Positions 1-8,777 of a DNA stretch of 64,000 bases are shown here, piece by piece. Source of the DNA: Castellaniella hirudinis. Its GTDB lineage: Bacteria; Pseudomonadota; Gammaproteobacteria; Burkholderiales; Burkholderiaceae_B. Positions within the stretch are counted from its first letter, which is position 1. Each line of letters opens with the position of its first letter. The translations under genes and the position numbers were made by a program. The stretch spans positions 124,001 through 188,000 of the forward strand of contig NZ_JBHSDY010000005.1 in the NCBI RefSeq assembly GCF_042651965.1, read 5' to 3'. Below the pieces are notes generated by a model, which saw only the letters and a list, made by a program, of their open reading frames with translations, was not told the origin of the DNA and ran no database searches.

Positions 1-16
1 CGATCTCCAGATAATC

Positions 17-973
17 CTAATCCACCATCCTGTTCAAGCGCTCCGCATCCAGCGGGCGCTGGCCGTTTTCGATGCGCTGGCCCAGGTCTTCCAGGGCCGA
101 GCACAGGCGCTGGATGCGCGCGTCCTGCTGGGCCGTGTGGTTGATCAGTTCGTGCAGCACTTTGACCAGCGGGTCGTCGTCCGTGCGCCCCACCCCATAG
201 GGGGCGAAGTCCTCTTGCGGGACCGTATCGCCGGCGGGTGCGGATTCGGTCCGGCCGCGTTGCAGCAGTTCCTGCAGGGGCCGGGCGGCCCATTCGGAGG
301 GCGCGAGCGGGGCGTCTTCCTGGCAGGGCGATGGGGTGGCGCGCGCCTGGCCGGCAGCCGGAGCGCCTGAAGTCCCCGCAGCAGCCGGAGCCGACGCAGC
401 GTCAGACTCAGCGCCAGAAGAGCCCGTTCCCGAATCCGGACCGGCGCCCGACGGGCTTTCCGGCAAGATCACCCGCGCCGGGTTGCCCACGGCCGTCGCC
501 CCGGCGGGCACGGGCTTGATCACCACCGCGTTGGAGCCGATCCGGGCATGGGCGCCCACGGTGAAGCCGCCCAGGATCTGGGCGCCGGCGCCCACGACCA
601 CGCCTTCTTCCAGCGTCGGGTGGCGCTTCTCGCCCTTGTAGAGCCGCGTGCCGCCCAGCGTGACGCCCTGGTAGATCGTGCAGTCATCGCCGATCTCGGC
701 GGTCTCGCCGATCACCACGCCAAAGCCGTGGTCGATGAACACGCGCCGGCCGATGCGCGCGCCGGGATGGATCTCGATGCCGGTCAGCAGGCGTCCCAGG
801 TGGGATGTGAAGCGGCCCGCCCAGTACCATCCGCGCCGCCACAGGCCGTGCGCCAGGCGGTGGATCAGGATGGCGTGCAGGCCGGGATAGCAGGTCAGGA
901 TCTCGATGCGGCTGCGGGCTGCGGGATCGCGTTCGTGGATGCAGGCGAGGTCTTCGCGGAGCTGGTCAAACAT
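17..973 (-). CDS. cysE: Serine O-acetyltransferase
   Basis: Makes O-acetylserine from serine and acetyl-CoA, the committed step of cysteine synthesis in the cytoplasm. The left-handed beta-helix of hexapeptide repeats spans about residues 65-170. It holds the IDHGFGVVIGETAEIG segment with catalytic Asp81/His82 and the GGTRLYKGEKRHPTLEEGV loop. The N-terminus is short, like many non-enteric CysE proteins. Unusual is a tail after residue 172: a Pro/Ala/Ser/Gly-rich linker to about residue 250, then a predicted helix containing VKVLHELINHTAQQDARI. The gene follows trmJ with an 8-base overlap, so the two are probably co-transcribed. Function is seen from motifs; the role of the tail is unknown. 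Confidence 0.95.
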   Translation of the reverse strand: MFDQLREDLACIHERDPAARSRIEILTCYPGLHAILIHRLAHGLWRRGWYWAGRFTSHLGRLLTGIEIHPGARIGRRVFIDHGFGVVIGETAEIGDDCTIYQGVTLGGTRLYKGEKRHPTLEEGVVVGAGAQILGGFTVGAHARIGSNAVVIKPVPAGATAVGNPARVILPESPSGAGPDSGTGSSGAESDAASAPAAAGTSGAPAAGQARATPSPCQEDAPLAPSEWAARPLQELLQRGRTESAPAGDTVPQEDFAPYGVGRTDDDPLVKVLHELINHTAQQDARIQRLCSALEDLGQRIENGQRPLDAERLNRMVD

Positions 974-1847
974 GTCGGTCGGGGCCTGGGGCCTGTGCGT
1001 GTTCGTTAAGAAGTGTGCGTGGGGACGGCGCGCCGTGGGGCGCCGGGTGTCCGGCGCTGCGGATCATGGCCGTGCACAGGCCGCGCATCATGTCCACCTC
1101 GTCTGCGCTCAGCCGGTTGCGGGTCCACATCTGCCGCATGCGCGGCACGAGTTTCTTCGGATGCCTGGGGTCCAGAAATCCCACCGCCAGCAAGGCCTGC
1201 TCGAAATGATCCAGCATCGCCTGCACCCGTTCGCTGCTGGCCGGGTCCGATCCGGGGTCGTGCCGGGCATGGGTGTCGGGCAGGCGCGCCGCGCCGGCCA
1301 GGGGCAGCAGGGCGTAGCGCATTTCCCAGGCCGCCAGTTGCAGCGCCTGGGACACGTTCAGGGAACTGTACTCCGGGTTGGCCGGGATGTGGCAGACCCG
1401 CTGGCACAGGGTGATGTCTTCATTGGACAGGCCGGTGCGCTCCGTGCCCAGGACGATGGCGATGCGCGCGTCCGGCCGGCCCAGTTCGGTGGCTGATTGC
1501 GCAGCGGCCTCGCGGATGTCGCAGGGCGGAGGGCCGATGGCCCGCGCGCGCGCCGTCAGGGCGAAGGTCAGGGTGACGGGCCCCAGCGCGTCGGCCAGGC
1601 TGGCGTGCTGCCGCGCGCTTTCCAGGATGTCGCCGGCCCCGCTCGCCAGGGCGATGGCCTCGGGGTGGCCGACGATGTCCGGGTCGGCGGGGGCCACCAG
1701 ATGCAGGTCGTGAAAGCCCATGGTTTTGATCGCCCGGGCCGCCGAACCGACGTTGCCGGGATGGGTGGGGCTGACCATGATGAAGCGCACCCGGCTGAAA
1801 ATATCCAGGGTGTCGGGGGGCGAGTCGGAGGAAACTGGCGGAGTCAT
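966..1847 (-). CDS. trmJ: tRNA (cytidine/uridine-2'-O)-methyltransferase TrmJ family
   Basis: SPOUT-class RNA methyltransferase that 2'-O-methylates the tRNA anticodon loop (position 32 in characterised TrmJ). Visible family motifs are NVGSAARAIKTMGF (motif 1), LGTERTGLSNEDI (motif 2, SAM-binding knot) and SLNVSQALQLAAWEMRYALL (motif 3). At 293 residues it is longer than the catalytic core and carries the usual C-terminal extension with VDMMRGLCTAMI. It overlaps cysE by 8 bases and is divergent from suhB with only 39 bases between the starts, so promoters for both directions must overlap there. Related SpoU-family specificities cannot be excluded from sequence. Confidence 0.9.
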   Translation of the reverse strand: MTPPVSSDSPPDTLDIFSRVRFIMVSPTHPGNVGSAARAIKTMGFHDLHLVAPADPDIVGHPEAIALASGAGDILESARQHASLADALGPVTLTFALTARARAIGPPPCDIREAAAQSATELGRPDARIAIVLGTERTGLSNEDITLCQRVCHIPANPEYSSLNVSQALQLAAWEMRYALLPLAGAARLPDTHARHDPGSDPASSERVQAMLDHFEQALLAVGFLDPRHPKKLVPRMRQMWTRNRLSADEVDMMRGLCTAMIRSAGHPAPHGAPSPRTLLNEHAQAPGPDRHV

Positions 1848-1886
1848 TTAAAATAGGCTTCTGTTACCCGTGATCTTTGGAAACCT

Positions 1887-2669
1887 ATGCACCCGATGCT
1901 CAACACCGCCATCAAGGCGGCACGCCGTGCCGGCGCCATCATCAACCGCTCCAGCCTTGACCTGGAACGCCTGAACGTGGCGCGCAAAGGGCCCAAGGAC
2001 TATGTCACGGAAGTCGATCGGGCCGCTGAGGAATCCATCATCGACATTTTACGCACAGCCTATCCCGACCACGGCATCCTGGCCGAGGAATCCGGCCGTC
2101 TGCAGGCGGGCGGCGGCCAGGCCGAATCGGAATTCCAATGGGTGATCGACCCGTTGGACGGTACCACGAACTTCATCCACGGCTTCGCCCACTATGCCGT
2201 GTCCATCGCCTTGATGCATCGGGGCCAGGCCGCGCACGCCGTGGTCTACGACCCGACGCGCAACGAGATGTTCACCGCCAGCCGCGGCAGCGGCGCCTTT
2301 CTGAACGATCGCCGGGTGCGGGTGTCCTCCTGCACGCGCTATCACGATGCGCTGCTGGCCTCCCACATTCCCCAGTCCACGGCCTTGCCGGCGACCTCGC
2401 CTTTCGTGCCCCTGCTGGCCGAGTGCGCGGCGGCGCGGCGCACGGGCTCCACGGTTCTGGATCTGGCCTGGGTGGCCAGCGGCCGTCTGGACGGCTTTTG
2501 CGGCGTCAAGCTCAAGCCCTGGGACATGGCCGCCGGCAGCCTGCTGGTGCTGGAAGCCGGCGGCCTGATGGCCGATTTCCAGGGCGAGCAGGGCTGGATG
2601 GAATCGGGCAATGTGCTGGCCGCGCCGCCCAAGATATTCGCGCAGATGATCACCCATCTGCGCGGCTGA
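1887..2669 (+). CDS. suhB: Inositol-1-monophosphatase family protein
   Basis: Mg-dependent phosphatase of the inositol monophosphatase superfamily; in proteobacteria SuhB also acts in rRNA transcription antitermination. The metal sites are visible: AEES near residue 66, DPLDGTTNFIHG from residue 88, and WDMAAGSLLVLEAGG near residue 211. Length (260 aa) is normal. The start was chosen at the first in-frame ATG, giving the usual MHPMLNTAIKAARRAG N-terminus. It is divergent from trmJ and is followed after 6 bases by the TerC-like gene, so the two probably form one transcript. Confidence 0.93.
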   Translation: MHPMLNTAIKAARRAGAIINRSSLDLERLNVARKGPKDYVTEVDRAAEESIIDILRTAYPDHGILAEESGRLQAGGGQAESEFQWVIDPLDGTTNFIHGFAHYAVSIALMHRGQAAHAVVYDPTRNEMFTASRGSGAFLNDRRVRVSSCTRYHDALLASHIPQSTALPATSPFVPLLAECAAARRTGSTVLDLAWVASGRLDGFCGVKLKPWDMAAGSLLVLEAGGLMADFQGEQGWMESGNVLAAPPKIFAQMITHLRG

Positions 2670-2675
2670 CGGGAC

Positions 2676-4256
2676 ATGATGATGGAGTGGATGCTGGACC
2701 CGGCAGCCTGGGTGGGCTTGCTCACCCTGGTTGTCCTGGAAATCGTCCTGGGTATCGACAACCTGGTCTTTATCGCCATCCTGGTCGACAAGCTGCCGCC
2801 CAAGCAGCGCGACCGCGCCCGCGTCCTGGGCCTGAGCCTGGCGCTGATCATGCGTCTGTTCCTGCTGACGCTGATGTCCTGGCTGGTGAAGCTGACCGAG
2901 CCGATCGTACACCTGGGCGACCTGGCGTTCTCGGGCCGCGACCTGATCCTGATCACGGGCGGTTTTTTCCTGTTGTTCAAGGGCACCTTCGAACTGCATG
3001 ACCGCATCGAGGGCCGCACCCAGCATGCCTCGGGGTCGCGCCTGCATGCCGGCTTCTGGGTGATCGTCACCCAGATCGTCATCCTGGACGCGGTGTTCTC
3101 CGTCGATTCGGTGATCACGGCCGTGGGGATGGTCGATCACCTGGCCATCATGATGGCGGCGGTGGTGATCGCCATGGGGATCATGCTGGTGGCGTCCAAG
3201 CCCCTGACCGCCTTCGTCAATGCCCACCAGACGGTGGTCATTCTGTGCCTGGGCTTTCTGCTGACGATCGGTTTTTCGCTGGTGGCCGACGGCTTCAGTT
3301 TCCACGTGCCCAAGGGCTACCTGTACGCCGCCATCGTGTTCTCGGTGCTGATCGAGAGCCTCAATCAATGGGCGCGGCGTAATGTGCGCCGCGCCGAGAT
3401 GCGCCGGCCGCTGCGCGAGCGCACGGCCGAGACCGTGCTGCTGATGCTGGGCCGCAAGCCCATGGTCGGCCCCGAGCCGGATGACGATGAGGACGCGCCG
3501 CCGCCGACCGAGGCCTTCGTCGACGAGGAGCGCAATATGGTCAGCGGCGTGCTGACGCTCAGTGATCGCAACGTGCATTCCGTGATGACGCCGCGCACCG
3601 ACGTGTCCTGGATCAATCTGGACGTGCCGCTGGACGATCTGCGCGCGCAACTGATCCGCGAGCCGCACAGCTTCTTCCCGGTGTGCCGCGGCACCCTGGA
3701 CGAGGTCGTGGGCGTGGGCCGCGCCAAAGATCTGCTGCTGGACCTGCTGGAGCACGGCGGCATCCGCGAGACCCGGCTGCGCGAACCCATCATCGTCCAC
3801 GAGACCATTCCCATCCTGCAGCTCATGGAGACGCTCAAGCGTTCGCACGGGCTGCTGGTGCTGGTGGCCGATGAGTTCGGCTCCATCGTCGGCGTGGTGA
3901 CGCCGATCGACATCTTCGAGGCCATCGCCGGTGAGTTCCCCGACGAGGACGAGGTGCCCGACATCATCGACCAGGGCGACGGCCGCTGGCGCGTGGACGG
4001 GGCCGCCGACCTGCACCACCTGGAACAGGTCCTGCACACCGACGGCCTGGTCGACGAGCACGAGGAATACTCCACCATCGCCGGCTATCTGCTGAGCCGT
4101 TTCGGGCGTCTGCCCGCTGTGGGCGACCATTGCGAACTGACCAGCGGCTACGGCGGTTTCCGCTTCACCGTCGCCGCGCTGGAGGGGCGGCGGATCTCCG
4201 CTGTCCAGATCGACAGCCTGGACCCGTTCGACCCCGAGGCGGATCCGCAGGATTAA
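2676..4256 (+). CDS. TerC-type membrane protein with CBS pair and CorC/HlyC domain
   Basis: A 526-residue inner-membrane protein built like E. coli YoaE/YegH. Residues 1-230 form a TerC-like module of about seven helices, including LVVLEIVLGIDNLVFIAIL and IVILDAVFSVDSVITA with conserved acidic residues in membrane segments. A hydrophilic linker carries the CBS pair (VMTPRTDVSWINLD through VLVADEFGSIVGVVTPIDI). The C-terminus is a CorC/HlyC transporter-associated domain ending RRISAVQIDSLDPF. Family members are linked to metal ion export or tellurite resistance; the substrate here is unknown. Its stop overlaps the convergent lpxH stop by 3 bases. Confidence 0.88.
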   Translation: MMMEWMLDPAAWVGLLTLVVLEIVLGIDNLVFIAILVDKLPPKQRDRARVLGLSLALIMRLFLLTLMSWLVKLTEPIVHLGDLAFSGRDLILITGGFFLLFKGTFELHDRIEGRTQHASGSRLHAGFWVIVTQIVILDAVFSVDSVITAVGMVDHLAIMMAAVVIAMGIMLVASKPLTAFVNAHQTVVILCLGFLLTIGFSLVADGFSFHVPKGYLYAAIVFSVLIESLNQWARRNVRRAEMRRPLRERTAETVLLMLGRKPMVGPEPDDDEDAPPPTEAFVDEERNMVSGVLTLSDRNVHSVMTPRTDVSWINLDVPLDDLRAQLIREPHSFFPVCRGTLDEVVGVGRAKDLLLDLLEHGGIRETRLREPIIVHETIPILQLMETLKRSHGLLVLVADEFGSIVGVVTPIDIFEAIAGEFPDEDEVPDIIDQGDGRWRVDGAADLHHLEQVLHTDGLVDEHEEYSTIAGYLLSRFGRLPAVGDHCELTSGYGGFRFTVAALEGRRISAVQIDSLDPFDPEADPQD

Positions 4257-5095
4257 GGACTTTTGTCGACCTCGCCGCTTGCCAGCGGCTCAGGTTCGTC
4301 CGGCATAGGGCAGTCCGCAGTGGACTGTCCTATGTCCTGCCTCATCCGTATTCCGGTCGCATCGATCTCGATCCAGCCCCCCCGCGGGGGCGGGTCGCGG
4401 TCGAATTCCCAATCCGGCAGCACATAACGCCGCGCCGCGCGGCTGTCCAGATCCAGCGCGTGGACGGCGGGCCGGTGCGTGTGGCCGTGGATCAGGACGT
4501 CGCACCCGGCCTCGCGCAGCGCCCGGGCGATGGCGGCGGCATTCACGTCCATGATCGCCATGGTTTTGTGGCGGCGGGCCTGTCGGCTGCGGGCGCGGGC
4601 GCGCGCGGCGATGGCGCGCCGCAAGCTCAGCGGCAGGGCCAGAAAAACGTGTTGGATCCAGGGGGTATGGACGATGCGGCGGAAGCGCTGGTAGGCGAGG
4701 TCGTCGGTGCAGAATTCATCGCCGTGGGCCAGCAGGATCGCACCGGCGTCGGTGTCCAGGACGACGGGGGCGTCCAGTAGCCGGGCGCCCAGCGCGTCGG
4801 CCAGGGCGCGGCCCATCAGGAAATCGCGGTTGCCGCGCACCAGCCACAAGGGCAGATCGGCTGCGGTGGCGCGCAGCGCGTCCAGGGCGGCGGCCAGCCA
4901 GTCGGGCGGATCGCGCAGGGCGTGATCGTCGCCAATCCAGGCGTCAAAAATGTCGCCGCACAGGATCAGGGCGTCGGCCTGGCGCCGGGCCCGATCCAGG
5001 AAATCGTAAAAGGCGCAGGCCGTCTCGGGGACGGCCTCGCCCAGGTGGATGTCCGAGGCGACCCAGACGGCGCCTCGTAGTACCAGTTTATTCAA
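4253..5095 (-). CDS. lpxH: UDP-2,3-diacylglucosamine diphosphatase
   Basis: Cleaves UDP-2,3-diacylglucosamine to lipid X, the fourth step of lipid A synthesis, at the inner membrane. Calcineurin-like metal ligands appear in order: SDIHLGE (residues 14-20), GDIFDAWIGDD, RGNRDFLMG, HGDEFCTDD and HGHTHRP near residue 202. Length 280 is slightly above the E. coli protein because of a C-terminal tail rich in Pro, Glu and Ser. The gene overlaps the upstream ppiB stop by 8 bases, an arrangement also common in other proteobacteria, so translational coupling is likely. Confidence 0.93.
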   Translation of the reverse strand: MNKLVLRGAVWVASDIHLGEAVPETACAFYDFLDRARRQADALILCGDIFDAWIGDDHALRDPPDWLAAALDALRATAADLPLWLVRGNRDFLMGRALADALGARLLDAPVVLDTDAGAILLAHGDEFCTDDLAYQRFRRIVHTPWIQHVFLALPLSLRRAIAARARARSRQARRHKTMAIMDVNAAAIARALREAGCDVLIHGHTHRPAVHALDLDSRAARRYVLPDWEFDRDPPPRGGWIEIDATGIRMRQDIGQSTADCPMPDEPEPLASGEVDKSP

Positions 5096-5732
5096 CCAGC
5101 GTAGCGCTTTCGATGATGACGTCCTCGGCCGGCACGTCCTGGTGGAAGCCCTTGCTGCCGGTCTTCACTTTCTTGATTTCATCGACGACTTCGGTGCCTT
5201 CGATGACGCGGCCGAACACGGCGTAGCCCCAGCCATTGGAGGTGGGCGCGGAGAAGTTCAGGAAATCGTTGTCCGCCACGTTGATGAAGAACTGGGCCGT
5301 GGCCGAGTGCGGATCGGCGGTGCGCGCCATGGCGAGCGTGTAGCGGTCGTTCTTCAGGCCGTTGTTGGCCTCGTTTTCGATCGGGGCGTGGGTCTGCTTC
5401 TGCTTCATGCCGGGCTCGAAGCCGCCGCCCTGGATCATGAAGTTGTTGATGACGCGGTGAAAGACGGTGCCGTCATAGAAGCCTTCCTTGACGTAGCTGA
5501 GGAAGTTTTCAACGGTCTTGGGGGCTTTTTCGGCGTCCAGTTCGATCAGCAGATCGCCCTTGTTGGTGTGCAGTTTGACGTGCGGATGAGTGCTCATGGC
5601 TGTGCTTTGGGGTGAGGGGTTGGAATCGGTCTGTGCGGCGACGGCAGCGCCGCCCGCCAGGACCAGGACGCAGCCCAGGCTGCAGGCCCGCGTCCAGGGC
5701 AGGATGCGGGAAAGAAACGAGGAATGGGACAT
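5088..5732 (-). CDS. ppiB: Cyclophilin-type peptidyl-prolyl isomerase, possible dual start
   Basis: Catalyses cis-trans isomerisation of Xaa-Pro bonds. The cyclophilin fold covers residues 50-214, with FHRVINNFMIQGG, ARTADPHSATAQFFIN and GYAVFGRVIEG. From the first ATG the protein has a charged/hydrophobic signal-like leader ending GGAAVAA, predicting a periplasmic form of 214 residues. An internal ATG at 5597 starts MSTHPHVKLHTNKGDLL, which matches the usual N-terminus of the cytoplasmic enzyme. Neither start has a strong ribosome site, so which form is made is open. The gene lies upstream of lpxH and overlaps it by 8 bases. Confidence 0.9.
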   Translation of the reverse strand: MSHSSFLSRILPWTRACSLGCVLVLAGGAAVAAQTDSNPSPQSTAMSTHPHVKLHTNKGDLLIELDAEKAPKTVENFLSYVKEGFYDGTVFHRVINNFMIQGGGFEPGMKQKQTHAPIENEANNGLKNDRYTLAMARTADPHSATAQFFINVADNDFLNFSAPTSNGWGYAVFGRVIEGTEVVDEIKKVKTGSKGFHQDVPAEDVIIESATLVE

Positions 5733-5817
5733 GGAGGCGTCCAGGATAAAGGGTTTATTGTGCCTGAGGCGCGGGGATCTTGGGAACCTCTGAATCAGAG
5801 GCCCCCTTGTCGTGCGC

Positions 5818-6480
5818 CTACTGGGCGGGGGCCTGCGCCGGTTTCGGCGCGTGGCCGCCTGCTGCGCGCGCGCGGTCGAAGGATTCCTGGGCCAGGCGCA
5901 TCTGCACGTGTCCGAGGTTTTCCAGCGCCGGTGCGAAGGACGGGTCGGACACCAGCGCCATGTCCAGCGCCTCGCGGGCCAGTTGGAGCTGGCCTCGCCG
6001 GGCGTATTCGATCGCCAGCGCGTTCCAGGGTTCGGGCAGTTCGGGGTAGTCGGTGGTCATCTGGCGCCAGACGGCCATGGCCTGGTCGCGTTGGCCCAGC
6101 GCATCCAGGGCGCGGCCCTGCAGGTAGCGCAACTGGACGTCGTCGCCCGGGGTGACGGACGCGTCGCGCGCGGCCTGACGCTTGGCGATGATGTCCAGGG
6201 CTTCCTGGGCGCGGCCCGCGTCGATCAGCGCCGAGACGTGACCGGCGATCTGGGCGGCCGTGAGCGGAACGGCCGTGTCCACTGACGGGGTGGCCTTTTT
6301 CAGCAGGTCGGCAAAGGCCTGCCAGCCGCGATCCGGGGGAGGCGTTTCGGTGAACGCCCCGGTGTCCGGGTCGTAGTTCAGGCTGGGCAGGGCCGCGTCG
6401 GCGCTGGAGGGTGCCGCAAGGGCCGAACCCGCCGTCAGGCAGGCGCACAGGGCCAAAACAGGAAGGAAAGGGCGGGTCAC
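5818..6480 (-). CDS. Periplasmic TPR-repeat protein
   Basis: A 220-residue protein with a clear Sec signal peptide (cleavage after GSALA, about residue 22) and two or more tetratricopeptide repeats: VQLRYLQGRALDALGQRDQA, PWNALAIEYARRGQLQLA and PALENLGHVQMRLAQESF. TPR proteins bind other proteins; no partner can be named. It ends in an Ala/Pro-rich tail. It lies 85 bases upstream of ppiB in the same direction and is divergent from cysS. In related bacteria a TPR gene next to cysS is common. Confidence 0.75.
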   Translation of the reverse strand: MTRPFLPVLALCACLTAGSALAAPSSADAALPSLNYDPDTGAFTETPPPDRGWQAFADLLKKATPSVDTAVPLTAAQIAGHVSALIDAGRAQEALDIIAKRQAARDASVTPGDDVQLRYLQGRALDALGQRDQAMAVWRQMTTDYPELPEPWNALAIEYARRGQLQLAREALDMALVSDPSFAPALENLGHVQMRLAQESFDRARAAGGHAPKPAQAPAQ

Positions 6481-6611
6481 GTCTCGGGGCGCCTATGGGT
6501 GGGGTTCTGGGATTGGACCGGGGGACGGTATACTTGTCAGTCCATTTTACATCCCCGCGCGCTGCCCGTATGGTCCGGAGCGGCGGGCTTGCTCGTCTCA
6601 TCCGATCCGAC

Positions 6612-8054
6612 ATGCTCCATATCCACGACACCCTGACACGCCAGAAAATGCCGCTGCGGACAGCGGAACCGGGGGTGGTGCGCATGTACGTTTGCGGCAT
6701 GACGGTCTACGACTTCTGCCACCTGGGCCATGCGCGGATGCTGGTCGGCTTCGACGTGGTGCAGCGCTGGCTGCGGGCCTCGGGCTATCAGGTGCGCTAC
6801 GTGCGCAACATCACCGACATCGACGACAAGATCATCCGCCGCGCCGTCGAGCGCGGCGTGACGATCCGCGCGCTGACCGAGTTCTTCATCGACGCCATGC
6901 GCGCCGACGAGCGCGCCCTGGGGGTCCAGTCTCCCGACGACGAGCCGCGCGCCACGGAGCACGTGGCCGGCATGCTCGACATCATCCGCACCCTCGAATC
7001 CAAGGGCTTGGCCTATCAGGGCGCAGACGGCGACGTCAATTTCCCGGTGCGCAAATTCCCTGGCTACGGCAAGCTGTCGGGCAAATCGCTGGACGATCTG
7101 CGCGCAGGCGAACGTGTCGCCGTGTCGGCCGGCAAGCAGGATCCGCTGGACTTCGTGCTGTGGAAATCCGCCAAACCCGAAGAGCCCGCCGACACCCGCT
7201 GGGACTCTCCCTACGGGCCGGGGCGACCGGGCTGGCACATCGAATGCTCGGCCATGAGCCACGCGCTGCTGGGCATGCCGCTGGATATCCACGGCGGCGG
7301 CCCGGACCTGAAATTTCCCCATCACGAAAACGAGATCGCCCAAAGCGAAGGCGCTTTCGGCGGCACCCTGGCCACGGCCTGGATGCACTGCGGTCCGATG
7401 ATGGTGGACGCCGAAAAAATGTCCAAGTCCCTGGGCAATTTCCGCCGTATCCGCGATACCCTTGCCGTGGACGCGGCCGATGACCGTTCCGACTACGCCG
7501 TCAACCCGCGCGAAGCCGAGATGCTGCGTTTTTTCCTGGTGCGCAGCCACTACCGCAGCGCCCAGAACTACGCACCCGACAATCTGCTGGACGCCCAGAA
7601 CGCCCTGGACCGGCTCTACCAGACGCTGGCCAGCGTGCCGCCTGCCGACGTGTCCGTCGATTGGGACGATCCGGCCGCGCAGGCCTTCCGCGCCGCCATG
7701 GACGACGACTTCAACACGGCGGGGGCCGTGGCTGTGCTGTTCGACCTGGCCGGCCAGGCCAACCGTGAATCCAGCGCCCGGGCCAGCGGCCTGATGCGCG
7801 CCCTGGGCGGCATCCTGGGCCTGTTGCAGGCCGATCCCGCCGTCTATCTGAAATCCCCCACCCGTTTCCTGGCGGGCGGCGTCCGTGCGGACGTGCTGTC
7901 GTCCGACGCCATCGAGGCCCTGATCGCCGAGCGCACTCAGGCCAAGGCCGCGCGCGATTTCGCCCGGGCCGATGCCATCCGCGCCGAGTTGCGCGAGCAG
8001 GGCGTGGAGCTGGCCGATGCGGCCGGCGGCGCCACCCAATGGCGGCGGGTGTGA
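6612..8054 (+). CDS. cysS: Cysteinyl-tRNA synthetase
   Basis: Class I aminoacyl-tRNA synthetase charging tRNA-Cys, 480 residues from the ATG at 6612. That start is preferred because it gives the conserved MLHIHDTLTRQKMPL opening; an upstream in-frame ATG at 6411 would add residues that do not look like the family and overlap the divergent TPR gene. Motifs: zinc Cys28 in YVCGMTVYD, HIGH-type CHLGHA (36-41), GWHIECSAM, HHENEIAQSE, and EKMSKSLGN near residue 268. The C-terminal anticodon-binding DALR region is present (ARDFARADAIRAEL). Confidence 0.96.
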   Translation: MLHIHDTLTRQKMPLRTAEPGVVRMYVCGMTVYDFCHLGHARMLVGFDVVQRWLRASGYQVRYVRNITDIDDKIIRRAVERGVTIRALTEFFIDAMRADERALGVQSPDDEPRATEHVAGMLDIIRTLESKGLAYQGADGDVNFPVRKFPGYGKLSGKSLDDLRAGERVAVSAGKQDPLDFVLWKSAKPEEPADTRWDSPYGPGRPGWHIECSAMSHALLGMPLDIHGGGPDLKFPHHENEIAQSEGAFGGTLATAWMHCGPMMVDAEKMSKSLGNFRRIRDTLAVDAADDRSDYAVNPREAEMLRFFLVRSHYRSAQNYAPDNLLDAQNALDRLYQTLASVPPADVSVDWDDPAAQAFRAAMDDDFNTAGAVAVLFDLAGQANRESSARASGLMRALGGILGLLQADPAVYLKSPTRFLAGGVRADVLSSDAIEALIAERTQAKAARDFARADAIRAELREQGVELADAAGGATQWRRV

Positions 8055-8062
8055 CTGTGGAC

Positions 8063-8710
8063 ATGCAACATCACAGCTCCGCTGCGCTGCAGCCCGCCTA
8101 TTGGACCCAGGCTTGCGAACACTTGATGCAGCGCGACCGCATCCTGCGCAAGCTGATCCCGGTCTACGGCCACGAATCCATGCAGGCGCGCCAGAGCCCG
8201 TTCCAGACCCTGACCCGCATCATCGTCGGCCAGCAGATTTCCCTGGCGCTGGGGCGCAAGCTCTGGGCCCGGCTGGTCCAGGCCTGCGGCAACGACATGC
8301 AGCCCGGCTGCATCGCCCGCTTCACCGAAGCCGAACTGCGCGAACTCGGCCTGTCCCTGCGCAAGGCCCAGTACTTGCGCGACGCGGCCGAATTCTTTGC
8401 CCAGCATGACCGCATGGACCCGGCCTGGTGGGAATCCCGCGACGATGCGGCCGTGATGGCGCTGCTGTGCGACATCCGCGGCGTGGGCCGCTGGACGGCT
8501 GAAATGTTCCTGATCTTCTTCCTTGGCCGCCCCGACGTCCTGCCGCTGGACGATACGGCGCTGCTCAAGGCCATTTCCCATCACTACTTCAGCGGCGAGC
8601 CGGTCTCGCGCTTCGAGGCCCGCGAGGTCTCCCAGGCCTGGGCGCCGTGGCGCACGGTGGCGAGCTGGTACCTGTGGCGCAGCATGGATGCGGCCGCCGT
8701 CGAGTATTGA
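8063..8710 (+). CDS. DNA-3-methyladenine glycosylase II-like (HhH-GPD)
   Basis: Base-excision repair glycosylase removing alkylated purines. The helix-hairpin-helix is at ALLCDIRGVGRWTAEMFLIF, followed by the GPD-type loop VLPLDDTALLKAI holding the likely catalytic Asp near residue 161; QTLTRIIVGQQIS is the conserved front helix. About 215 residues, the short AlkA/Mag type without the N-terminal AlkA domain. The start was placed at the ATG at 8063; an ATG at 8039 is also in frame and would overlap cysS by 16 bases. It sits between cysS and accA in the order seen in related Alcaligenaceae. Confidence 0.85.
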   Translation: MQHHSSAALQPAYWTQACEHLMQRDRILRKLIPVYGHESMQARQSPFQTLTRIIVGQQISLALGRKLWARLVQACGNDMQPGCIARFTEAELRELGLSLRKAQYLRDAAEFFAQHDRMDPAWWESRDDAAVMALLCDIRGVGRWTAEMFLIFFLGRPDVLPLDDTALLKAISHHYFSGEPVSRFEAREVSQAWAPWRTVASWYLWRSMDAAAVEY

Positions 8711-8777
8711 TGTCCTGAACGTTCTGACCGAATATCCTGACCGAGTCCCGAAATTCCATTCTGGAACCCCTGCTCTC

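Noticed and set aside
2049..4130. A 693-codon reverse-strand open frame opposite suhB and the TerC-like gene
   Set aside because: Shadow of GC-rich codon use on the other strand; His/Gln/Asp-rich low-complexity translation and no family match.
5787..5801. Small inverted repeat CCTCTG-AAT-CAGAGG downstream of the TPR gene
   Set aside because: Six-base stem without a T run on the relevant strand; too weak to call a terminator.
6513..6534. Possible promoter TTGGAC / TATACT before cysS
   Set aside because: The spacer is only 10 bases, far from the 16-18 needed.
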